A stretch of 13,382 nucleotides of DNA from Bacteroidaceae bacterium (lineage in GTDB: Bacteria; Bacteroidota; Bacteroidia; Bacteroidales; Bacteroidaceae). The stretch spans positions 1 through 13,382 of the forward strand of contig JAFUNW010000203.1 in assembly GCA_017472905.1 (NCBI GenBank), given 5' to 3'. Shown here in pieces: positions 1 to 8,721 of this stretch. The translations under genes and the position numbers were made by a program. The notes under the pieces were generated by a model that worked only from the letters and a program-made list of their open reading frames with translations, was not told the origin of the DNA and searched no databases. Positions within the stretch are counted from its first letter, which is position 1. Each line of letters begins with the position of its first letter.

Positions 1-3000
1 GGATTCGGAAATATGGGGATGAACATCAATCTCTCCGGAGAACTGAAGTCAAACACCCGGCCGACACTATATATAAAAGGTAGCTTGCCAACACTACAGT
101 ATAACCAATACGAATATTCCGATATCGGGTTTGACGGAACATTTAACGGAAACAAATATGACGGAAAACTGACCCTGAATGATGAAAACATCGCAATGGA
201 AGTAAACGGCGGAGTTATCCCGAAAGGTGAAACACCCATATTCAACCTAAGAGCAAACCTCAACCACTTCCGTCCGGAGAAACTCCATCTGACAAACAGC
301 CACCAAGGATGTGAATATTCGCTGAAGCTGAATGCCTGCTTTAGCGGAAACGATTTCAATAACGTGAGCGGAGAAATTAACATAGACAGCCTATACGCCA
401 TCGTACCGGACGATGTCTTTTATTTGGAGAACATAAACATCAAAGCCGAACAAAACCGTAAAACAGAAAAATGTATCAGCGTTCAATCGGACTTCATGCA
501 GGCACACATCGAGGGCCTGTATGACTACAAAACCCTACCGCAAAGCTTCACAAACATTCTTGCTGACTATCTGCCCTCGCTCATACAGAAAAAGAAAACC
601 AAGAAAAACAGGAAAAACGACTTCCGATTCTCCCTGACGCTCAACGAGAGCAAATTCTATCCATACGTATTGGACATCCCCCTAACAATAAACCCAACTG
701 CCACATTCAAAGGACACGTGACAGAGGAAAAAGAAGAAATAAAGATCGTAGGATATTTCCCTACCGTCAAATACGACACCGAACACTACGAAAACGGAAT
801 GCTTTTATGCGAAAATCGGGCAGACGGATTTCATGCCGACCTGCGTTTCTCCAAACAAATGGAAGAAGGAGCATGGCTTACAATGGCTTTTCGGGCCAAA
901 GCACAAAACGACAACCTGAACACCCACTTTTCTTGGGGAAACGACACAGATATAACCTACGCCGGAGAAATCGAAGCCAATACCCGACTCAAACAATCCA
1001 CACACGGAAATCCACCGAGGGCAGACATACACATATTACCGAGCGAAATAATCCTGAACGATACAGTATGGAATCTGCACGAATCGACCGTAACCTTCGA
1101 TTCCGGACGAATCAGTACCAACAAGCTCCTCATTGATCACGAAACCGGCCATTTGCACATCGCCGGAGTAGCCGGACCTAATCCGGAAGATTCGTTGACA
1201 ATAGCTTTGGAGAGAATAAAACTGGAATACATTTTCGACATACTGCAATTTCATCCCGTAGACTTCACAGGAAAAGCATCCGGAAACGCCGTAGTCAAAG
1301 GAGCATTGAAAGAACCCCAAGCAGATGCAAAACTCTATGTTGAAGATTTCACATTCAACGGCGGGCTCATGGGGAACATGCATCTGAAAGGAGGATGGGA
1401 TCATGAAATCGGAGTCATATTGGACGCCGACATCAAAGAAGAAAGCCACCCCTCGCACACACTGGTGAAAGGATACGTCAGTCCGAAAGAAAAAAAATTG
1501 GATCTGCAAATCCGGGCAAACCAAACCAATCTGGCATTCTTGAACTCTTTCGTTGGAAGCATATTCAAGGACGTACGAGGACGAGCTACCGGAGACATCC
1601 ATCTGCATGGTCCCTTCAAAGCTTTATGTTTAGAAGGAAAAGCTTTGTCTGACGCATCGGCCTATGCAAAAATATTGGGTACAAGATTCAGTTTCCAACA
1701 AGATTCTATACATTTGGAATACGACCGCATTCGTTTCAATGAAATAAACATCTCCGATCCGGCAGGAGGAACAGCTCAAATAAACGGTACATTGAGCCAC
1801 GAACATCTTGGAAACATGCGTTATGACTTTAAAATATCTGCCCAAAACTTCTTAATCTTCAACGGAGACGAAAAAGACGAAAGTTTGCCTTTTCATGGGA
1901 GCATATATGGTACCGGAAATGCTACATTGAAAGGAGGAAACGGCATATTGCAAGTTAGTGGGAACATGAGAACAAACCCCGGCTCTGTATTTATATATAA
2001 TGCAGGAAGTCCGGAGGAAATCACAAACACCGACTTCGTTACATTCAGAGACAAGACGCCTCGACCACAGCAATACGAATTGCCGGAACTGTTTCGAAAA
2101 CGACTATCCAAGGAAAAAGAAGAGGAAGAAAACAATCCGCTCGACATTTATATAAATGTCAACGTAGATGCAACCAGCGATGCTGTGGTCAAAGTCATTC
2201 TCGACCCCATGTCTGGTGACTATGTGTCGGCACATGGAAACGGAAACATTGCCATCGATTTTCATAATAAAGGAGACTTGACCATGCAGGGGGTATACAC
2301 AGCTACGGACGGTATTTATAAAATGAGTATGCAAGATGTCATCCGAAAAGAATTCTTAATCCAGCCCGGAAGCAAAGTCAGCTTCACAGGAAATCCTTAT
2401 CATGCCAATTTGGATTTAAAGGCTGCATATACCGTAAACTCTGCTTCCCTGTCGGACTTGATACCTGATGCCAGTTTCAATCAGAATACGGTAAAAGTAA
2501 ACTGCTTGGTTTTGCTTTCCGGATTGCTCTCATCTCCGAATCTGGCATTCGACATTGAATTACCAACCGTTAATGAAGAAGAACAACAAATGGTTCGTAG
2601 CGCCATCAGCACCGAAGAACAGATGAGAACACAATTCATATATCTGCTCGGTATCGGCAAATTCTATACATACGACTATGCCAATTATGCCAACTACCAA
2701 TCTTCCAATGCCATGTCTTCGCTCCTTTCATCAACATTGAGCGGACAGCTCAATAGCATCCTTTCGCAAGCCTTGAATATGAGCAATTGGAATTTTGCAT
2801 CTAATTTCTCTACCGGTCAAGAAGGATGGAGCGATTTGGAGGTCGAGGGAATTCTTTCAGGAAGATTGCTCAACAATCGGCTACTTATTAACGGAGCTTT
2901 CGGTTATCGCGAAAATCAACTTACAAACAGTAATTTTGTAGGTGACTTCAATATTCAATGGTTGCTTACTCCATCGGGCGACTTGAGTCTAAAGGCCTAC

Positions 3001-3162
3001 AACATGACCAACGACCGATATTTCGCTAAAACAACGTTTAACACACAAGGTATCGGCATGATGTATAAACGCGACTTTAATCGGTGGAGCGATATTTTCA
3101 AATCGCGGAAAAAGAAGAAAAAAGAAAGAATAACTTCCTTAAACGAAGGAAATGGAAATTAA
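1..3162 (+). CDS. tamB: TamB-family translocation/assembly protein (DUF490), 5'-truncated by window edge
   Basis: Large periplasmic protein of the TamB/DUF490 type, which spans from the inner to the outer membrane and works with a BamA-family partner in outer-membrane protein assembly or lipid transport. The frame is open to base 1 (codons before the first ATG at 13 read GFGN), so the start and the expected N-terminal membrane anchor lie outside the window. About 1053 residues are visible; Bacteroidetes homologues are usually around 1,400-1,600, so several hundred residues are missing. The visible part is long, repetitive beta-strand-rich sequence of the kind that folds as a hydrophobic-grooved beta structure. 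The last 350 residues or so resemble the conserved C-terminal domain, including the stretch with LLGIGKFYTYDYANYANYQS and the end region reading NRLLINGAFGYRENQL. The protein ends in a lysine-rich tail (SRKKKKKER). No partner gene is in view. Family call is confident; the symbol is by homology. Confidence 0.88.
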   Translation, partial: GFGNMGMNINLSGELKSNTRPTLYIKGSLPTLQYNQYEYSDIGFDGTFNGNKYDGKLTLNDENIAMEVNGGVIPKGETPIFNLRANLNHFRPEKLHLTNSHQGCEYSLKLNACFSGNDFNNVSGEINIDSLYAIVPDDVFYLENINIKAEQNRKTEKCISVQSDFMQAHIEGLYDYKTLPQSFTNILADYLPSLIQKKKTKKNRKNDFRFSLTLNESKFYPYVLDIPLTINPTATFKGHVTEEKEEIKIVGYFPTVKYDTEHYENGMLLCENRADGFHADLRFSKQMEEGAWLTMAFRAKAQNDNLNTHFSWGNDTDITYAGEIEANTRLKQSTHGNPPRADIHILPSEIILNDTVWNLHESTVTFDSGRISTNKLLIDHETGHLHIAGVAGPNPEDSLTIALERIKLEYIFDILQFHPVDFTGKASGNAVVKGALKEPQADAKLYVEDFTFNGGLMGNMHLKGGWDHEIGVILDADIKEESHPSHTLVKGYVSPKEKKLDLQIRANQTNLAFLNSFVGSIFKDVRGRATGDIHLHGPFKALCLEGKALSDASAYAKILGTRFSFQQDSIHLEYDRIRFNEINISDPAGGTAQINGTLSHEHLGNMRYDFKISAQNFLIFNGDEKDESLPFHGSIYGTGNATLKGGNGILQVSGNMRTNPGSVFIYNAGSPEEITNTDFVTFRDKTPRPQQYELPELFRKRLSKEKEEEENNPLDIYINVNVDATSDAVVKVILDPMSGDYVSAHGNGNIAIDFHNKGDLTMQGVYTATDGIYKMSMQDVIRKEFLIQPGSKVSFTGNPYHANLDLKAAYTVNSASLSDLIPDASFNQNTVKVNCLVLLSGLLSSPNLAFDIELPTVNEEEQQMVRSAISTEEQMRTQFIYLLGIGKFYTYDYANYANYQSSNAMSSLLSSTLSGQLNSILSQALNMSNWNFASNFSTGQEGWSDLEVEGILSGRLLNNRLLINGAFGYRENQLTNSNFVGDFNIQWLLTPSGDLSLKAYNMTNDRYFAKTTFNTQGIGMMYKRDFNRWSDIFKSRKKKKKERITSLNEGNGN

Positions 3163-3190
3163 AAAGAGAGAAATTTAATGGAGATAAATG

Positions 3191-3213
3191 AGAGTATGCA
3201 AAATACTTTTTTT
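3191..3213 (+). terminator. Weak intrinsic terminator after tamB
   Basis: AGTAT at 3193-3197 pairs with ATACT at 3203-3207 around a GCAAA loop. The stem can extend by one G-U and one A-U pair, and Ts continue to 3213. It lies about 30 nt after the tamB stop. The stem is short and AU-rich, so termination would be weak. I read it by eye and computed no folding energy. Confidence 0.45.
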
Positions 3214-3219
3214 GTTTAG

Positions 3220-3308
3220 AACACAAAAACACTGAGTCACAAAGAATTTTTCCTAATCAGATAATCAAGAACTTATGTAAGTACTCTGTGTCTCCGTGTC
3301 TCTGTGTT
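3220..3308. repeat. 89-bp imperfect inverted repeat made of 8-bp ACACAGAG-like units
   Basis: The left arm (3220-3244) and right arm (3284-3308) are complementary at 20 of 25 positions. The right arm is three tandem 8-mers: CTCTGTGT, CTCCGTGT, CTCTGTGT. The left arm shows the same period in complement: ACACAAAA, ACACTGAG, TCACAAAG. The 39-bp loop contains a smaller palindrome, ACTTA-TG-TAAGT (3271-3282). It lies between the convergent tamB and maf ends, so on RNA it could act as a bidirectional terminator or 3'-end stabiliser, or it may be a dispersed REP/MITE-like element. I see no coding potential and no clear target-site duplication. Confidence 0.7.
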
Positions 3309-3380
3309 TTATAAAAAGTCAATTATAACATACTCACCCTAAAAAGCAATGCGACATCGTATAATTCTAAGCAAAAACTC

Positions 3381-3968
3381 CTAGCCTAGCGAAACTAATT
3401 CTCGATAAAGCCGATGAACCGGCAATCCCATCACATTAAAATAAGAGCCGACTATCTTCTCTACTCCGATATACCCCAACCATTCTTGTATACCATAAGC
3501 CCCGGCTTTGTCAGTCGGCCGAAAATTGGAAACATAATATTCAATCTCTTCTTCAGACAATTGAGCGAAAGTCACGTGTGAAGTCTCACAAATATCCCTT
3601 TGAAAAGCAGTTGTAGTCAATGCTACTCCAGTTGTAACCTCGTGAGTTTTGTCAGAAAGCATACGCAACATATGTTTAGCTTCGGAGTGAGACTTTGGCT
3701 TCCCTAAAATGATTTCATCCCCTATATGAACCACTGTATCGGCCGTAATCAACAGTTCATCCGAACTCAGTGAAGGCATATAAGCCCGTGCCTTTTTACG
3801 AGCCAGGTAAAGGGGGAGTTCTCTTCCATATAATGTATCCGGATAGGACTCATCGATATTTGGTAGAACACGCACTTCAAATTTCAAGCCCATACCTTCC
3901 AGCAATTCCTTGCGGCGCGGTGAATTACTAGCCAATATAATACGATATTTATTTAATATATCTAACAT
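3381..3968 (-). CDS. maf: Maf-like nucleoside triphosphate pyrophosphatase
   Basis: Cytoplasmic house-cleaning enzyme that hydrolyses non-canonical or excess nucleoside triphosphates to the monophosphate and pyrophosphate. Full length at 195 residues, usual for the family. The N-terminal ILASNSPRRKELL (residues 11-23) is the Maf signature. ADTVV (76-80) carries the probable catalytic Asp77, GKP is at 89-91, DKAGAYGIQ at 153-161 and GSYFNVMGLP at 174-183. The DKAGAYGIQ form suggests the dTTP/UTP-type (YhdE-like) subgroup rather than the YceF type; that specificity is inferred. It is the last gene of the metH-to-maf cluster, 38 bp after the KdsC-like gene, and converges on tamB. I see no strong terminator of its own apart from the inverted repeat at 3220-3308. 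Confidence 0.93.
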   Translation of the reverse strand: MLDILNKYRIILASNSPRRKELLEGMGLKFEVRVLPNIDESYPDTLYGRELPLYLARKKARAYMPSLSSDELLITADTVVHIGDEIILGKPKSHSEAKHMLRMLSDKTHEVTTGVALTTTAFQRDICETSHVTFAQLSEEEIEYYVSNFRPTDKAGAYGIQEWLGYIGVEKIVGSYFNVMGLPVHRLYRELVSLG

Positions 3969-4006
3969 ACGTCAAACAGTATCTATTTCTCTTTCTTTAA
4001 TGTTCA

Positions 4007-4525
4007 TCACCATCCAAATGCATCTTGATTACTCATCCACTTTCCTTGAGCTTTCAGAACTTGTTCTATTACATCACGCCCACATCCATAACCGCCATTC
4101 TTATGGGATATATATAAGGATATAGCTTTAATCTCCGGTGCGGCATCGGCCGGACAACAAGGTAATCCACATGACTTCATCACTTCGTAATCCGGAATAT
4201 CATCTCCCATGTAAAGAACTTCTTCCGGCTTTAAAGAATGAAGCGTCATCAGATGGGCATATTCTACGGTCTTAATCGATGCACCCATATAGATGTCGGT
4301 AATCCCCAAACCTTCATATCGCAAACGAACGGCATCCGAACGCCCTCCGGTAATAATGGCTACAATCAATCCTTTTTTTACGGCCAACTGCAAAGCATAT
4401 CCGTCTTTGATATTCACCGTTCGTAATGGAAGACCTGAAGGATTGAGAGTTACTGTTTCTGCACTATGCACTCCGTCTACATCAAATACCAAAGCACGTA
4501 TCTTTGATAAATCATAATTTATCAT
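4007..4525 (-). CDS. kdsC: KdsC-like HAD phosphatase (KDO-8-phosphate phosphatase family)
   Basis: HAD-superfamily C0-type phosphatase of 172 residues, the normal KdsC size. Such enzymes release phosphate from 3-deoxy-D-manno-octulosonate 8-phosphate in the path to the LPS core sugar KDO; some Bacteroides relatives prefer the nine-carbon KDN 9-phosphate, so the substrate is not certain. Motif I is FDVDGV (14-19) with nucleophile Asp15 and Asp17. Motif II is IITGG with Thr59, Lys85 fits motif III, and GDDIPD (107-112) is motif IV. The C-terminal GGYGCGRDVIEQVLKAQGKW (144-163) matches the tail that completes the active site in the KdsC tetramer. Position 20 is His where a Leu or similar residue is usual. 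The start ATG overlaps the end of the DUF2520 gene by 14 bp, so the two are probably co-transcribed. The RBS is weak and A-rich. Confidence 0.88.
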   Translation of the reverse strand: MINYDLSKIRALVFDVDGVHSAETVTLNPSGLPLRTVNIKDGYALQLAVKKGLIVAIITGGRSDAVRLRYEGLGITDIYMGASIKTVEYAHLMTLHSLKPEEVLYMGDDIPDYEVMKSCGLPCCPADAAPEIKAISLYISHKNGGYGCGRDVIEQVLKAQGKWMSNQDAFGW

Positions 4526-5309
4526 CTTTCTTTATGTTTGTTTGTTCATAATGAATACAGCGACTAAGCTGCTCATACAAATCGCGGTACATGACATGAC
4601 TCTCCAACATTGCAAGGTGTTTATTTATCACTCCCAAGTCATACCGAACAGCCGGACCAGTCTGTGCTTCTAGCGGAGAAAGAGCATACACCTTAGCTGC
4701 AGTTTCATCAACCAATGGAAGTAATGCATCAAAAGAAAGCCCCTGTTCTTTGAGCAATTGTTCCGCAATGACATACATTGCGTTCGTAAAATTACAGGCA
4801 AAAACAGCAGCCAAATGCAATGATACGCGCTGTTTGCTATCAGCTTCACAAACCTTGTCTGTAATAGTAGCTGCTATACCTTTCAAACGACATAAATCAC
4901 TCGAAAAGCCGGCCTCCAAAAAGATCGGTATTTTAGAGAAATCAACGCATCTTGATTTGCTGAACGTCTGCAAAGGATAAAAAACGCCGTAATGTTTCAC
5001 TCCCCTGTTTTCCCATATTGACAAAGGAACACTACCTGCCGTATGTACCCACAATGCATGTTCACGTCCTTGAAGCAATCGAGGAAGTATTTCTTCCAAA
5101 ACGGAATCCTTGAGGGCCACAATATACAATTCCGCGTCTAAGACCAACTCTTCCACAGAAGTGACAGCCATGCAATGCAATTGTGAAGCCAAAGTTTCTG
5201 CAGATTCCCTGGTCCGACTATAGACTTGAAGTATCTCATGATTTGCAGCCACCAATGCATGCCCTAGATTTGTCGCTAAGTTTCCGGCGCCAACCAATGC
5301 AATCTTCAT
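4512..5309 (-). CDS. Rossmann-fold / DUF2520 domain protein, putative dehydrogenase-like
   Basis: A 265-residue protein with an N-terminal NAD(P)-binding Rossmann domain and a C-terminal DUF2520 helical domain, resembling the 6-phosphogluconate dehydrogenase and pyrroline-5-carboxylate reductase fold. GAGNLATNLG (7-16) is the dinucleotide-binding glycine loop, and SRT at 31-33 may favour NADP. YPLQTFSK (111-118) and QTGPAVRYD (236-244) are typical DUF2520 conserved blocks. The helix at 174-189 (LHLAAVFACNFTNAMY) matches the helical-domain signature. Its substrate is unknown to me. It overlaps the nitroreductase upstream by 4 bp (ATGA) and the KdsC-like gene downstream by 14 bp, so translation is probably coupled. 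The association with kdsC and maf may reflect nothing more than shared housekeeping expression. Confidence 0.85.
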   Translation of the reverse strand: MKIALVGAGNLATNLGHALVAANHEILQVYSRTRESAETLASQLHCMAVTSVEELVLDAELYIVALKDSVLEEILPRLLQGREHALWVHTAGSVPLSIWENRGVKHYGVFYPLQTFSKSRCVDFSKIPIFLEAGFSSDLCRLKGIAATITDKVCEADSKQRVSLHLAAVFACNFTNAMYVIAEQLLKEQGLSFDALLPLVDETAAKVYALSPLEAQTGPAVRYDLGVINKHLAMLESHVMYRDLYEQLSRCIHYEQTNIKKDDKL

Positions 5310-5845
5310 TCTTCCGAACGATATTTGTTAATATGAACTTTCTCCCATTGAAGATGTTCTTCATCAAATGGTTTACGCTCCATACCTTTATATCCCACAG
5401 CAACAATAGACAGAACTTGTAACTGCAAAGGTATATCCAACACTTCGTGTACGACTTCATTGGCAGATATGCCATTGGCTGTAAAACGTTCACGAACCTG
5501 CACCCAACAGCTACCCAAACCTAAGTCCTCTGCCTGAAGTTGAATCATCAAAGTTGCCACCGATGCATCTTCTATCCATACATCGCTTACCGCCGGATCA
5601 GCCAATACGACTATGGCCAAAGGCGCACCGGCTATTAGCGTAGCTCCATTTTCCTTGCATTGCGAAAGACGAAGCAGAGTTTCTTTATCATCAACAACCA
5701 CAAACTGCCAACCATTGCTTCGCTTAGAAGAAGGCGACATCAATGCGGCACGCAACAATTGTTCGACCTGTTCTCCGGAAAGTTCTTCGTCCGTAAACTT
5801 CCGCATACTACGTCTGTTCTTTATTAATTCGCCAAAACTGTCCAT
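5306..5845 (-). CDS. Nitroreductase-family FMN oxidoreductase
   Basis: Cytoplasmic flavoprotein of the nitroreductase superfamily, 179 residues and full length. These enzymes are FMN-bound, usually dimeric, and use NAD(P)H to reduce nitro compounds, quinones or flavins; the natural substrate cannot be told from sequence. RRSMRKF (11-17) is the FMN-phosphate-binding motif, followed by SPSSKR (37-42) and NGWQFVV (44-50). DASVATLM (93-100) and GLGSCWVQ (109-116) are the usual core helices, and GYKG (151-154) is the late flavin-contacting loop. It starts 51 bp downstream of metH and ends in an ATGA overlap with the DUF2520 gene. It lacks the N-terminal features I expect of BluB, the related dimethylbenzimidazole synthase. 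A role linked to MetH is possible only by position. Confidence 0.88.
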   Translation of the reverse strand: MDSFGELIKNRRSMRKFTDEELSGEQVEQLLRAALMSPSSKRSNGWQFVVVDDKETLLRLSQCKENGATLIAGAPLAIVVLADPAVSDVWIEDASVATLMIQLQAEDLGLGSCWVQVRERFTANGISANEVVHEVLDIPLQLQVLSIVAVGYKGMERKPFDEEHLQWEKVHINKYRSEE

Positions 5846-5896
5846 ATCTTTTAACTCTTTTATAAAACATTCTTTATTTTAGTTCGCTATCAATGC

Positions 5897-8647
5897 TTAA
5901 AACAGATTTATTTTATTCTTACGCGCTTCTGTCAATGATACAATTGAAAGCTCTTCCGCTCTTTCCGCACGCAAATTCGCATATTCGGTATTCAAGCCCT
6001 CCACATAATCCAGTGCAAGAGTCGGATTCAGTAGTTGAGATGCTATCAATACATTCTGAGATGCATCTTTTACCCATACGACCGGGGCGTCATAAGCCGG
6101 AGCAATCTTTAGAGCCGTATGTACCTTACTGGTTGTAGCTCCACCAATCATAATAGGGATTTTTAATCCATTACGCTGTAATTCCTTTGCTACTTCAACC
6201 ATTTCGTCCAATGATGGAGTTATCAAACCGCTCAACCCGATCATATCCACTTCTTCTTCCATTGCCCGGCGGACTATCACATCTGCAGGAACCATCACTC
6301 CCAAATCTACAATCTCATAATTATTGCATGCCAGAATAACCGACACCATGTTTTTACCTATATCATGAACATCACCCTTTACCGTAGCCAACAAAATTTT
6401 GCCTGCTTTTGCAGCATGGCCGCATTGTTCGTTTTCTTTTTCTATTACAGGTTGCAACATCTCTACAGCCTGCTTCATTACACGAGCCGTTTTAACGACC
6501 TGTGGCAAAAACATTTTTCCTTCTCCAAACAATTGGCCCACACGTTTCATACCCTTCATCAAAGGACCTTCAATTATATCTACAGCACGGACATATGTAT
6601 TAAGAGCCTCAGCCAAATCCTTTTCCAAGAAGGTACTCTCCCCCTTAATTAAAGCCTGCTGCAGGCGTTCTTCCAAACCAAGGACTTCTTCCGGATGTGA
6701 AGATTTTCTTTCATTCGTTTTATCTTCCGAACGTTCTTTATAAGAAGCTGCAATTTCTATCAATCTGTCTGTAGCATCTACCCTCCGATTGAATAGAACA
6801 TCCTCAATCGCCTCCAACACCTCGGAAGGCAAATCATTATACATAACAGAAGCCTCCGGATTAACAATCGCCATATCCATTCCTTGCCCCATTGCATGAT
6901 AAAGAAATACGGCATGCATTGCTTCACGAATGTAATTGTTTCCGCGAAATGAAAAAGAGAGGTTACTTACTCCCCCACTCACATGCGCTCCCGACAGATT
7001 TTTCCGTATCCATCCTGTCGCACGAATAAAGTCCAAAGCATATGTATTATGTTCCGATATTCCCGTTGCAACAGCCAATACATTGGGATCAAATATAATA
7101 TCGCAAGGATTAAAACCCAATTTATCAACCAACAAGCCATAGGCTCGCGAACAAACTTCGATCTTTCGTTCATACGTATCAGCCTGTCCACGTTCATCAA
7201 ATGCCATCACCACAACCGCAGCTCCCATACGCTGTATTTCACGCGCACGACTCAAGAAAACCTCTTCACCTTCTTTTAACGATATGGAATTAACGATAGC
7301 CTTTCCTCCAATACATCTTAAACCACATCGAATCACCTCCCAATTCGAAGAATCAATCATCACAGGCACCCTGGCTATTTCCGGCTCACTTGCTATCAGA
7401 TTCAAGAATGTCTGCATCTCGACACCGGCATCAAGCATACCGTCATCCATATTTATATCCAAGACAAGTGCTCCGGCTTCAACCTGTTTTCGAGCAATAG
7501 CCAAAGCTTCACCATACTTTTTCTCACTTATCAGACGCAAGAACTTGCGAGAACCGGCCACATTACATCGCTCACCTACATTTATAAACGTATTCTCATC
7601 TGCCTCCAACAAATCCAATCCGGCAAGCTGCAACTTTCCGGATAAACGAACCGGAACACGCGGCCGCACATTTTCTACTAAAGCAGGAAAACGAGAAATA
7701 TATTCATCTGTCGTACCACAACATCCCCCAAGAATATTGACCAAACCTTCTGCAATATATTCTCCCACTTCCACAGCCATCTCCTCCGGTGACTGGTCAT
7801 ATTCCCCCATGCTGTTAGGAAGTCCTGCATTAGGATAGGCAGAAATATAATACGGTGATCGAGTAGCCAATTCCCGAAGAAAGGGTTTTAAACGCCGAGC
7901 GCCAAAAGAACAGTTCAATCCGACAGAAAATACTGGAGCATGAGCCACAGAAGCCAAGAAAGCCTCTAAAGTCTGTCCCGAAAGCGTCCGTCCGGATACA
8001 TCTGCAACCGTAACAGAAAGCATCAGAGGCAACTCTGTTTTCGTCAAGCGCATTGATTCCGTAGCTGCATAAATAGCAGCTTTTGCATTCAAGGTGTCAA
8101 ATATTGTTTCTATCAACAATGCATCGACTCCCCCCTCTATCAAAGCAGTCATTTGCTCTACATATGCTTCGACCAATGCATCAAACGTCAATTCCCGAAC
8201 GGCCGGATTATTCATGTCTGCACTCAAAGAACAGCTCTTATTCGTAGGTCCTACCGAGCCGGCAACAAAACGAGGTTTCCCCGGATTCGTTTTCGTATAT
8301 TCGTCACAACAAGCTCGTGCTATACGAGCCGCAGCAAGATTAATTTCCCTAGAGCACTCCTCTATATGATAATCTTTCAAGGATATGCGCTGAGCATTAA
8401 ACGAATTGGTCTCTATAATGTCTGCGCCGGCTTCCAGATAACGCCGATGAATGTCCGAAACCACATCAGGACGGGTCAAACAAAGGATATCATTGTTTCC
8501 CTTCATCATTCCTGCTACCGAGGAAAAGCGTTCACCTCTAAAATCCTCTTCCTCCAATCCATAGCGCTGAATCATCGTACCCATCGCGCCATCCAATATC
8601 AATATTCGCTCTTTAACAAGAGTATTAAGCAATCCTTTTCTATTCAT
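5897..8647 (-). CDS. metH: Cobalamin-dependent methionine synthase lacking the reactivation domain
   Basis: Transfers the methyl group of 5-methyltetrahydrofolate to homocysteine through cobalamin, giving methionine and tetrahydrofolate. Three modules are present in 916 residues. The homocysteine module (about 1-330) has LDGAMGTMIQ near the start and zinc ligands Cys246 (GLNCS) and Cys309-Cys310 (GGCCGT). The pterin-binding module is about 350-620, with FINVGERCNVAGSRKF at its start. The cobalamin module has a helical cap (about 655-740) and a Rossmann B12 domain with GDVHDIGKN (758-766; lower axial His761), SGLITPSLDEM and GGATTSKVHTA. The protein stops at about the linker where longer homologues continue into the AdoMet/flavodoxin reactivation module of E. 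coli MetH (1227 residues), so the fourth module is absent. A TATTTTTG promoter element lies upstream; I see no B12 riboswitch. Confidence 0.95.
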   Translation of the reverse strand: MNRKGLLNTLVKERILILDGAMGTMIQRYGLEEEDFRGERFSSVAGMMKGNNDILCLTRPDVVSDIHRRYLEAGADIIETNSFNAQRISLKDYHIEECSREINLAAARIARACCDEYTKTNPGKPRFVAGSVGPTNKSCSLSADMNNPAVRELTFDALVEAYVEQMTALIEGGVDALLIETIFDTLNAKAAIYAATESMRLTKTELPLMLSVTVADVSGRTLSGQTLEAFLASVAHAPVFSVGLNCSFGARRLKPFLRELATRSPYYISAYPNAGLPNSMGEYDQSPEEMAVEVGEYIAEGLVNILGGCCGTTDEYISRFPALVENVRPRVPVRLSGKLQLAGLDLLEADENTFINVGERCNVAGSRKFLRLISEKKYGEALAIARKQVEAGALVLDINMDDGMLDAGVEMQTFLNLIASEPEIARVPVMIDSSNWEVIRCGLRCIGGKAIVNSISLKEGEEVFLSRAREIQRMGAAVVVMAFDERGQADTYERKIEVCSRAYGLLVDKLGFNPCDIIFDPNVLAVATGISEHNTYALDFIRATGWIRKNLSGAHVSGGVSNLSFSFRGNNYIREAMHAVFLYHAMGQGMDMAIVNPEASVMYNDLPSEVLEAIEDVLFNRRVDATDRLIEIAASYKERSEDKTNERKSSHPEEVLGLEERLQQALIKGESTFLEKDLAEALNTYVRAVDIIEGPLMKGMKRVGQLFGEGKMFLPQVVKTARVMKQAVEMLQPVIEKENEQCGHAAKAGKILLATVKGDVHDIGKNMVSVILACNNYEIVDLGVMVPADVIVRRAMEEEVDMIGLSGLITPSLDEMVEVAKELQRNGLKIPIMIGGATTSKVHTALKIAPAYDAPVVWVKDASQNVLIASQLLNPTLALDYVEGLNTEYANLRAERAEELSIVSLTEARKNKINLF

Positions 8648-8695
8648 TATTCTTTTTCTTTTAGTTATCGCCTCGCGCTACTTGAGGAGAAGTTT

Positions 8696-8721
8696 CAAAA
8701 ATAAAATTAGAGGGAGTCAAA
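8696..8721 (-). promoter_or_regulatory. Putative Bacteroides-type promoter for metH
   Basis: On the minus strand TATTTTTG (complement of 8696-8703) matches the Bacteroides -7 consensus TAnnTTTG. A TTTG (complement of 8718-8721) lies upstream, but with only 14 bp between them, shorter than the usual spacing of about 19 bp. The transcript would start near 8690, giving a leader of about 40 nt to the metH ATG at 8647. Confidence 0.45.

Noticed and set aside
1036..1608. A 190-codon minus-strand open frame inside tamB
   Set aside because: It lies fully within a well-supported plus-strand gene, is Cys- and Phe-rich with no recognisable domain, and looks like an antisense shadow.
5306..5845. Nitroreductase as BluB (dimethylbenzimidazole synthase), given the nearby metH
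   Set aside because: Shorter than BluB and with the general nitroreductase motif RRSMRKF and core blocks; nothing specific to BluB is visible.
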